A stretch of 6,077 nucleotides of DNA from Methanomassiliicoccales archaeon (GTDB lineage Archaea; Thermoplasmatota; Thermoplasmata; Methanomassiliicoccales; UBA472): assembly GCA_025457905.1 (NCBI GenBank), contig JALOTM010000062.1, forward strand, positions 1 through 6,077, given 5' to 3'. The notes beneath the pieces were generated by a model. That model made no database searches. It saw only the letters and a program-made list of their open reading frames with translations, and was not told where the DNA came from. The position numbers and the translations under genes were made by a program. Shown here piece by piece: positions 1-4,927 of the stretch. Numbering within the stretch: position 1 is the stretch's first letter; each line of letters opens with the position of its first letter.

Positions 1-56
1 GGTCAACGAACCGATCCTCATCAGCAATGGGCAAAACAGCGACATGGGTACTGATT

Positions 57-860
57 TTAGCGATGGTGGTGACAATGGCAACCTATACGGTCAAGAGAAA
101 CGACAATATCCTGTCTTCCATCTGCATTAATGTCACCAACCTCAATGAATTCAGTCCTCGTGAATGCGGGACTGCTTGTTACTGTGTGTAGTCGATGATC
201 TGAAGGTAGATTAAATGGATACTTCCAGAGCTCTACATAATCATCATAGTTTAATATCGGATCTCCTCTGCAAACAACTGCCAAACACGGATTAGTACCT
301 GAAAAATAACCTAGCGCAATTTCGAATGGTTCATTCGCGATAGCCAGATTCTTAGAAAGACCATATCCATTAGACTGATTGAAAATCGCAATTCTGCCCT
401 GGTATGAGCTATCATTATAGCTCACCGCGATGTCGTTCAATCCGTCCTTTGCCAGCAGGTCGCCGATCACGATGCTGCGCATGTCCACAACGGCAGGGTT
501 CGAGAGCCTCCAGGGCTCCAGCTCGAAGGTCCCGCCGGAGGTCCGGTTGTAGATGCAGATGTCGTTGGTGTAGTTGCTGATGGTGGCAAGGTCCTCCAGC
601 CCATCGTTGTTCAGGTCGCCCAGGGCTAAGTCCCTCACCCAGGGGTCCACATCCAGCGCATATGAGTAGTTGCCGAACAAGGCGTCCTGCTGGAACACGG
701 CCTGAGCGTCGTACTGTTCCGTCGCCAGCTCCGTCCCTGACGAGGACGCGCCCGAGCCGATGGCGAGGTTCGAGGGCAGAGCAGGAACGATCAAGGTGAT
801 GAAGAAGGCAACAGCTAGAGCTACCGCGGCCGCTCTACCAAATACGCCCATCGTTCCCAT
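57..860 (-). CDS. Secreted/anchored FG-GAP (VCBS) repeat protein, 3' end probably frameshifted
   Basis: Probable extracytoplasmic repeat protein of beta-propeller type; its ligand is unknown. The chosen start (858-860) gives 267 residues. Residues 9-28 form one hydrophobic segment that fits a signal peptide or membrane anchor. Repeats of about 50-55 residues follow, with calcium-type loops: DLNNDGLED at 82-90, DLLAKDGLND at 134-143 and DINADGRQD at 243-251. Five N-x-S/T sequons (residues 64, 96, 105, 149, 161) suggest surface glycosylation. The frame stays open to an earlier ATG (933-935), but a TATA box at 890-896 lies inside that extension, so the later start is preferred; an ATG at 849-851 is another option. 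Two oddities: GC content drops sharply near position 420, and the last residues (CHCHHHR) look out of frame. Propeller proteins of this kind are usually longer, so the gene probably continued past the window edge before a frameshift. The family call is firm; the function is unknown. Confidence 0.75.
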   Translation of the reverse strand: MGTMGVFGRAAAVALAVAFFITLIVPALPSNLAIGSGASSSGTELATEQYDAQAVFQQDALFGNYSYALDVDPWVRDLALGDLNNDGLEDLATISNYTNDICIYNRTSGGTFELEPWRLSNPAVVDMRSIVIGDLLAKDGLNDIAVSYNDSSYQGRIAIFNQSNGYGLSKNLAIANEPFEIALGYFSGTNPCLAVVCRGDPILNYDDYVELWKYPFNLPSDHRLHTVTSSPAFTRTEFIEVGDINADGRQDIVVSLDRIGCHCHHHR

Positions 861-889
861 CCCTTGCGATATTGAATTCGTCTCCTGCG

Positions 890-896
890 ATATAAA
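890..896 (-). promoter_or_regulatory. TATA box of the FG-GAP repeat gene
   Basis: Read on the minus strand this is TTTATAT followed by C. Its first base lies 36 bases before the A of the ATG at 860, the same distance as for the winged-helix gene. An archaeal start site about 26 bases past the box centre would fall around 866-868, giving a leader of only a few bases. Confidence 0.65.
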
Positions 897-1040
897 CCTT
901 GGCTGGATGCCAGATTCGCCTGCCGAGCTATCCATTCTCCCAAATGATTCCTATGGGCCATCTTCTCAATACCTGACCGCGTGACAGCATCCCAGCACGC
1001 TGGCATAGAGAATCAAATCTGATAGCGGGAGGGATTGCCG

Positions 1041-1047
1041 TTTATAT
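1041..1047 (+). promoter_or_regulatory. TATA box of the winged-helix regulator gene
   Basis: TTTATAT followed by C, the same eight bases as the divergent box at 890-896. It begins 36 bases before the ATG at 1077, so the transcript should start only a few bases before the start codon. Confidence 0.65.
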
Positions 1048-1076
1048 CCCCTATCTCATGAAATGATGCAGATCAG

Positions 1077-1433
1077 ATGACAATCGGCGGGATGGAGTTC
1101 AAGATCACCAAGCTGGCGTTCGATGACGACGTACGCCGCATCCTGTCCCTCACCTCGCCGAACGCCATGTGCGTGAAGGACATCGCCAACCTCTTGGACA
1201 TGCCCATAACCAAATGCTACCGCCTGGTGCGCCAGATGGAGAAGCGGGGCATGCTGAAGAAGTTCGACAATGCCTCCACCAACGTTTCCTCCTACCAATC
1301 CAACCTCCGGGCCATCGCCTTCAAGATCGAGTCCGACAAGCTCTGCATCGATGTGGAGTTCACGGACGGGGGCAAGAGGGTCTTCGAGTTCTCCCCGCGC
1401 GTGGTCGGCATGGAGAGCGCTCCCACGGTCTGA
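1077..1433 (+). CDS. Small winged helix-turn-helix transcriptional regulator
   Basis: A 118-residue probable DNA-binding regulator. Residues 18-62 fit a winged helix: a first helix (VRRILSL), then VKDIANLLDMPITKCYRLVR as the helix-turn-helix with the recognition helix near residues 44-56, then a basic segment (KRGMLKKF) leading into a wing. This is the ArsR/TrmB-like arrangement seen in many archaeal regulators. Residues 78-110 look like beta strands (IAFKIESDKLCIDVEF, then KRVFEF), perhaps a dimerisation or sensing part; no ligand motif is recognisable. The ATG at 1077 is preferred because a TATA box lies 36 bases before it; the ATG at 1092 is an alternative. It is divergent from the FG-GAP gene and converges on the kinase cluster, with five bases between the stop codons. 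Its target is unknown; autoregulation or control of the divergent gene is only a guess from position. Confidence 0.8.
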   Translation: MTIGGMEFKITKLAFDDDVRRILSLTSPNAMCVKDIANLLDMPITKCYRLVRQMEKRGMLKKFDNASTNVSSYQSNLRAIAFKIESDKLCIDVEFTDGGKRVFEFSPRVVGMESAPTV

Positions 1434-1438
1434 TCCGT

Positions 1439-1714
1439 CTAGGTCCTGGCGGCCTCGACCATCTCATAGAACGACTCGGCCAGCGACCTGGCGTACTCCT
1501 TGTCCTCGATCGGCTGCAGCATCAGCCTGCCGTTGACGTACATGGTGGTCTGGACGCCATCCTTGCTGAGCAGGAGCATCACCTCCATTTGCTGGGACTC
1601 GAACCCCTTGGCCTCCAGGAGCGCCGCCGCCCTGTCCAGATCGTACCTGACCACCTCCTGGGGCACGATGGAGAAACCCTTGGACTGGCATACGCGCAGG
1701 ACCTTGAACCTCAT
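1439..1714 (-). CDS. Unrecognised 91-residue protein coupled to the UPF0200 kinase
   Basis: I do not recognise this family. The start is the ATG at 1712-1714, which overlaps the TGA stop of the upstream kinase as ATGA, a strong sign of translational coupling. The 91-residue product looks like an alpha/beta fold: a strand (MRFKVLRV), a Cys at 9, then VPQEVVRYDLDRAAALLEAKGF as a loop and helix, strands MEVMLLLS and TTMYVNGRLML, and a C-terminal helix from about 71 to 89 (KEYARSLAESFYEMVEAA). The hairpin with G62-R-L followed by a helix faintly recalls one half of a TATA-binding-protein repeat, but this is a visual resemblance only. No membrane segment or signal peptide is visible. It is the last gene of the ferredoxin-AOR-kinase cluster and ends with TAG. 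It does not resemble UPF0201, which is found with UPF0200 in some archaea. Confidence 0.75.
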   Translation of the reverse strand: MRFKVLRVCQSKGFSIVPQEVVRYDLDRAAALLEAKGFESQQMEVMLLLSKDGVQTTMYVNGRLMLQPIEDKEYARSLAESFYEMVEAART

Positions 1715-2247
1715 CCGCCCATTTCCTCCAGCACCGACCTGGCGTTGCTGCGGAAGCGCTCCAGGGTGGACTCGTTCACCAGCATCACATCGGCCAGGGC
1801 GATGAGCCCCCCCAGGCCCCAGGACAGCTCCCTCCTGTCCCTCTCCTGGAACTCCTCCAGCGTGCTTGGCGCGTCCGCCCGGCACCTGGCCCGCAACCGC
1901 TCGAACCTCGGCCCGGGGGAGGTGTGTATGGCCACCACCTTGACCCCCTCCCCGAAGGCACCCCTGAACACCGCCAGCTCGTCCAGCCCACGGCTGCCGT
2001 CGATGATGGTCCTCTCCCCGCGCACATGGGGCACGCACCGCTTGGCCCAGATATCGTAGCCGTGCGCCTGGCGCTCGGAATTGGCGAACCCCCCGATGCC
2101 CCTGTCGCTGCTGGCCACGCCCCGGCGCGTCGCCTCCTCGCGCACCACGTCCCCCATGCGCACCACCTCGTAGCCCATGGAGACGGCCACCTGGACGAAC
2201 TCCTCCTTGCCCGAACCGGGCATGCCCGTCAGAACGATGACCCTCAT
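1711..2247 (-). CDS. UPF0200-family P-loop kinase (nucleotide or dephospho-CoA kinase-like)
   Basis: A 178-residue P-loop NTPase of the archaeal UPF0200 family, related in fold to adenylate and dephospho-CoA kinases. The Walker A loop is GMPGSGKE at residues 8-15. The hallmark IIDGSRGLDEL (81-91) follows strand three, and EERDRRELSWGLGGLIALAD (about 132-152, with small differences) is the conserved basic and tryptophan stretch of the family. The C-terminus fits a strand (VMLVNES) and a final helix. Length is normal for the family. The real substrate of UPF0200 proteins is, as far as I know, unsettled, so no symbol is given. It begins 21 bases after the AOR-like gene and its TGA overlaps the ATG of the next gene, so it is most likely translated from the same mRNA. 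The Shine-Dalgarno sequence is weak (GGATAGG directly before ATG), which fits dependence on upstream translation. Confidence 0.88.
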   Translation of the reverse strand: MRVIVLTGMPGSGKEEFVQVAVSMGYEVVRMGDVVREEATRRGVASSDRGIGGFANSERQAHGYDIWAKRCVPHVRGERTIIDGSRGLDELAVFRGAFGEGVKVVAIHTSPGPRFERLRARCRADAPSTLEEFQERDRRELSWGLGGLIALADVMLVNESTLERFRSNARSVLEEMGG

Positions 2248-2268
2248 CCTATCCGTAGCAGGGAGCCC

Positions 2269-3531
2269 TTACCGCATGATAGAGTTTGCGAGCCCCAGCA
2301 GCTCGTGCTGCTCGAACCGGATCCCGGACATGGCCTCCACGGCCTCCAGGTGCAGGTCCAGGTCCAGCCCCATCCTGGCCACATACCTGGGGCATAGGCC
2401 CAGGATGTAGGCGAGGGCGATCTCCTCGGGCTCCCCCCCGTTGGGCGCGAAGGCGCTGAAGGTCTGTTGGCACACGGCCCCATCCACCCGTGCCAAGGAG
2501 GGCACTTCGAAACGTCCCTGGGACAGTTCCATCAGCCTCTCCATGGCCGTCCCGAGGTCAGCCCCCTCCAGGCCTTGCGACGCGGCAATCGGTTCAAGGC
2601 CGAGCCGGCCGCATCTCTCCATCAGCCTGGCCGCGTCGATGGCGGAGAAGCCGGATGCGAGGAGGGCATTGTATCCGGGAGCGTCGGCCAGGAGGGTGCC
2701 AGGCTCTCTCACCCCGGCTCCCACAACATCCCTCGGCTTATGGTACTTGACGTAGGTGCGGCAGGGCCACGGGCATCCGCTGCAGGCCACGTCCCTGTGC
2801 ACGATCGAGGTCAAGTCGCCGAATTCGATGCCAGGGAGAACCGAGACGAGCCCTCTGGCACCGGAAATCCGCCAGCGCGCATCCTCGGTCATCCGCATGC
2901 ACACGTCCCAAGTTCGATCGGGGTCGGCCACCCTAAGCTCGCCCATCCCCCTGGCGGCGATGGCCTTTAGGTTCATCCCTCCCAGCCTTCCGCCCAGCCC
3001 GATCTTGTCCCCTTCGGACCAATAGTTGACGATGGCCGTCGCGCCGCTGCCGCCCCCCTCGCCCGCCGGTCCGATCGACAGCACCTGGACGCGCTCATCG
3101 CCCTGCTCCTCGCGGATGAGGTCCACCGTGTCCCAGGTGTCCTTCCCCCACAGTCCATCTGCGGGGAGGAGGTCCAGCATCTCGTCGTGCATCCATATGT
3201 ACGAGGGGCGGGGGCATCGCCCGTGCAGCACGAGGAAAGGGAACCCGGCCATCTTCAGCTCCGTGCCCAGATGGCCGACCAGGGGACCATGCATCACCTT
3301 GCCGGTCATCGGAGAGCGGGCCGTGGCAACGCCCAGGGAGCTGCCGGGCACCATGGAGCCAGTGAGCAGGCCGCAACCGATGATTATCGGGTCCGACCCG
3401 CCAAACTCCTCGAAGAGCGACAGGTTGAGAGCCGCCCCGCCCGCCCTGGATTCCACCAGCGCCTTCTCGAGGCGCCTCTCCTCCGCCTCCCCGGTGGAGA
3501 GGTCGAGGACGGTCACGCTACCGGCGAACAT
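2269..3531 (-). CDS. Compact aldehyde:ferredoxin oxidoreductase (AOR) family protein
   Basis: A 420-residue member of the tungstopterin AOR family, whose members usually have about 600 residues. Family landmarks in order: an N-terminal VTVLDLSTGE (6-15), GLLTGSMVPGSS (54-65) and SPMTG (73-77), GHLGTELKMAGF (86-97), LWGKDTWDT (127-135), IGPAGE (153-158), GLGGRLGGMNLKAIAARG (178-195), and a C250-x2-C253-x3-C257 cluster motif. C380 (LGLC) is the likely fourth ligand of a [4Fe-4S] cluster. The sequence ends at LLGLANSIMR, which matches the family's GERI-x-NLER region, so the last 90 or so residues are missing. By eye, several cofactor-contact positions differ: Asn to Pro near 83, Arg to Lys near 176, Asp to Glu at 313 and Asp to Tyr at 375. 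It starts 13 bases after the ferredoxin stop, with a full GGAGGTGA over that stop. A true enzyme with altered chemistry or a non-catalytic paralog are both possible. Confidence 0.88.
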   Translation of the reverse strand: MFAGSVTVLDLSTGEAEERRLEKALVESRAGGAALNLSLFEEFGGSDPIIIGCGLLTGSMVPGSSLGVATARSPMTGKVMHGPLVGHLGTELKMAGFPFLVLHGRCPRPSYIWMHDEMLDLLPADGLWGKDTWDTVDLIREEQGDERVQVLSIGPAGEGGGSGATAIVNYWSEGDKIGLGGRLGGMNLKAIAARGMGELRVADPDRTWDVCMRMTEDARWRISGARGLVSVLPGIEFGDLTSIVHRDVACSGCPWPCRTYVKYHKPRDVVGAGVREPGTLLADAPGYNALLASGFSAIDAARLMERCGRLGLEPIAASQGLEGADLGTAMERLMELSQGRFEVPSLARVDGAVCQQTFSAFAPNGGEPEEIALAYILGLCPRYVARMGLDLDLHLEAVEAMSGIRFEQHELLGLANSIMR

Positions 3532-3544
3532 GTTCTCCGTGTGC

Positions 3545-3871
3545 TCACCTCCAGGAAAGGCATTCCGAAGGGCAGATGGCCACGCAGCGCGGCCTATCGC
3601 CCCCGCATTCGTCGCAGGGCTCGCGGAGGAGGACCGGCTTGGAGCCGCCAGGGCCTCCGCCGGGCAGGACGGTCTCCAGTCCTTCCGGCCGCCCTAGGAC
3701 CATCCCCCCGTCGGGCAGCTTGATGATGACCCCGAAGTAGTTGCGCCTGTCTTCCATATGGAGCATTATCGAGGACCTGATGGATGTGAGGACCCGCTCC
3801 CTGCGGAAGCTGCAGGCCAGCTCGCAAAGGCCGCAGCCGATGCAACGTAGCGGCTCTATATGGATGGTCAA
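3545..3871 (-). CDS. Two-cluster ferredoxin, partner of the AOR-like protein
   Basis: A 108-residue electron carrier with two predicted [4Fe-4S] sites. The first motif is C10-x2-C13-x2-C16-x3-C20, the classical ferredoxin pattern. The second is C86-x2-C89-x6-C96-x3-C100-Pro, with an enlarged gap. In ferredoxins of this kind the last Cys of each motif often serves the other cluster. About 65 residues lie between the motifs, including a Gly/Pro-rich run (69-76), much longer than in small bacterial-type ferredoxins and closer to ferredoxin-like subunits of oxidoreductases. The start is TTG at 3871; no ATG or GTG lies in frame before the upstream stop, AGGTG sits five bases before it, and a TATA box lies 37 bases before. 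As first gene of the cluster, 13 bases before the AOR-like gene, it probably carries electrons to or from that protein. The physiological donor or acceptor cannot be read from the sequence. Confidence 0.87.
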   Translation of the reverse strand: MTIHIEPLRCIGCGLCELACSFRRERVLTSIRSSIMLHMEDRRNYFGVIIKLPDGGMVLGRPEGLETVLPGGGPGGSKPVLLREPCDECGGDRPRCVAICPSECLSWR

Positions 3872-3900
3872 CGGGGCACCTGCTCGCCAATCCCCTCCGC

Positions 3901-3912
3901 GATATTAATATC
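3901..3912 (-). promoter_or_regulatory. Palindromic TATA region of the ferredoxin-AOR cluster
   Basis: GATATTAATATC is a perfect 12-base palindrome containing TTAATAT (3902-3908 read on the minus strand), whose first base is 37 bases before the TTG start at 3871. It is the obvious TATA box for the four-gene cluster. Because it is symmetrical it could also be a binding site, or direct transcription in both directions. Confidence 0.6.
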
Positions 3913-3995
3913 ATCTCCGTTCGGATAGGGGCGCCACCGATGTGCTGGAAAGGGCCATGTGACCGGTATCAAAACTGAGATGCTTCCCAAAAGAA

Positions 3996-4002
3996 TTAAA
4001 AT
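3996..4002 (+). promoter_or_regulatory. Possible TATA box of the Roadblock gene
   Basis: TTAAAAT is the best AT-rich element before the Roadblock gene. It lies 73 bases before the TTG start, predicting a leader of roughly 40-45 bases, unlike the other genes here. AGAGGGG at 4054-4060 is the likely ribosome binding site, eight bases before the start. The rest of 3913-4068 shows nothing else I can support. Confidence 0.4.
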
Positions 4003-4068
4003 GGGAGATGCGTATCCGATTCAACATCGGGCGATGAGGACGCCAGGTCTCTCAGAGGGGATGACGAA

Positions 4069-4458
4069 TTGCAGCAGACGAAATCTGTGGAAGGGATTCT
4101 TGACGAGATCATCCAGCAGGAGTTCGTTACTGACCCGGGCATCCACTCCGTCTCCATCGTCTCCAAGACCGGGCTGATGATAGCGGGACGCTCGGCCTCG
4201 CCCGCCAAGCCGGAGACCTTCTCGGCCATGGCCGCCATCATGTACTCCTCCGCCGAGGCCACCAGGACGGACGCGCTCAAGGACAAGCTGGAGCACATCC
4301 TGTGCTCTTTCCGCAACAGCAAGCTCATCATCGCCGAGGTCAGCTCCTCCCTCCTCATCGTGGTCACCGCGGACCGCGCCACGGACACCGAGAAGATCGT
4401 GGAGAACATGAACAAGGTCGTGACCAGGACCAAGCAGGAACTGGTCTGGCTGCGCTGA
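4069..4458 (+). CDS. Roadblock/LC7 domain protein
   Basis: A 129-residue cytoplasmic Roadblock/LC7 (MglB-like) protein. In bacteria and archaea these small alpha/beta dimers usually bind or regulate Ras-like GTPases. The domain covers most of the chain: an N-terminal helix (VEGILDEIIQQEF), strand VSIVSKTGLMIAG (28-40), the long helix ETFSAMAAIMYSSAEATRTD (49-68), strands around KLIIAEVSSSLLIVVTAD (85-102) and a C-terminal helix (TEKIVENMNKVVTRTKQEL). The start is TTG at 4069: no ATG or GTG occurs in frame after the upstream stop at 3997-3999, and AGAGGGG sits eight bases before it. A GTG at 4084 is a less likely alternative that would cut into the first helix. The gene stands alone, divergent from the ferredoxin cluster and ending ten bases from the pyrI stop. 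No GTPase is in view, so its partner must be encoded elsewhere. Confidence 0.87.
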   Translation: MQQTKSVEGILDEIIQQEFVTDPGIHSVSIVSKTGLMIAGRSASPAKPETFSAMAAIMYSSAEATRTDALKDKLEHILCSFRNSKLIIAEVSSSLLIVVTADRATDTEKIVENMNKVVTRTKQELVWLR

Positions 4459-4468
4459 TTCTCTCCTG

Positions 4469-4927
4469 CTACTGCAGATGCTCCGCAATGTCCTCTAGGA
4501 TCCTGTCGCAGTAGATGCACCTGAGCACCGGCGGGTTCCTCGACTCCACCGTGAACTCCGGCTCCACCGGCTCCTTGAGGTTGGTGATGCAGCTGGGGTT
4601 GCCGCAGCGCACTATGCCCCTGACCACCTCTGGCAGGGAGACCTTGAACTTCTCGGCCACGTTGAAGTCGCGGATGATGTTTATGGTGGCGTTGGGGGAG
4701 ATGAGCGCGATCTTGTCCACCTCCTTCGGGTCCAGCTCGCGGTCCTCCACCTTGACGACGTCCTTGAAGCCGACCTTGGAGGAGGGCACGTGCATGAGCA
4801 CGCTCACCGGCGAGTGCACGGTCGTGCCTGAGACGCCTATGATCCTGAGGACCTTGAGCGCCATGCCGCAATCGATGTGGTCGATGACCGTCCCGTTCCG
4901 GATGGGCGTGACCTTGAACTCCTTCAT
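4469..4927 (-). CDS. pyrI: Aspartate carbamoyltransferase regulatory chain
   Basis: The 152-residue regulatory subunit of ATCase. It binds nucleotides (CTP, ATP) and, through a zinc domain, the catalytic chain, giving feedback control of pyrimidine synthesis. The N-terminal allosteric domain shows the family's NGTVIDHIDCGMALKVLRI (11-29) and later SPNATINIIRDFNV (77-90). The C-terminal zinc site is complete: C108-x4-C113 and C137-x2-C140. Length equals that of typical PyrI. The ATG at 4925-4927 overlaps the pyrB stop by one base (TGATG), so the two subunits are almost certainly translated together. The open frame extends upstream inside pyrB, but family alignment supports this start. It ends with TAG, ten bases from the convergent Roadblock stop. 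Confidence 0.97.
   Translation of the reverse strand: MKEFKVTPIRNGTVIDHIDCGMALKVLRIIGVSGTTVHSPVSVLMHVPSSKVGFKDVVKVEDRELDPKEVDKIALISPNATINIIRDFNVAEKFKVSLPEVVRGIVRCGNPSCITNLKEPVEPEFTVESRNPPVLRCIYCDRILEDIAEHLQ

Larger units (their letters stand above)
861..1076. other. Divergent intergenic region with two facing-away promoters
   Basis: If the FG-GAP gene starts at 860, this stretch is non-coding. It contains the two outward-directed TATA boxes (890-896 minus, 1041-1047 plus), 144 bases apart. I see no RNA gene, strong hairpin or clear operator between them. The winged-helix protein encoded at its right edge could bind here, but no inverted repeat stands out. Confidence 0.5.

Noticed and set aside
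57..80. CHCHHHR tail as a metal-binding motif of the FG-GAP protein
   Set aside because: None of these codons has the RNY form that dominates the alternative frame, and no stop interrupts that frame to the window edge. A frameshift artefact explains the Cys/His run better.
2..130. Possible end of a plus-strand gene, open from the edge to a TAA near 130
   Set aside because: The register equals the complement of the shifted FG-GAP frame, so its codon pattern is explained by that frame. There is no start in view, and it would overlap clear FG-GAP coding sequence up to 130.
1434..1438. Terminators between the convergent gene pairs (1434-1438 and 4459-4468)
   Set aside because: The gaps are 5 and 10 bases and contain no T-run or stem. 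Transcripts probably end inside the opposing gene, which cannot be read from the sequence.
1169..2059. Long 296-codon plus-strand open frame across the regulator, small gene and kinase
   Set aside because: It overlaps three well-supported genes in other frames. The translation is rich in Arg, His, Pro and Leu with no family motifs, typical of the shadow of GC-rich coding sequence.
3959..4177. Short plus-strand frame with ATG starts overlapping the Roadblock gene
   Set aside because: It contains no recognisable domain and becomes Ser/Arg/Pro-rich where it overlaps the Roadblock coding sequence, so it is a shadow frame.
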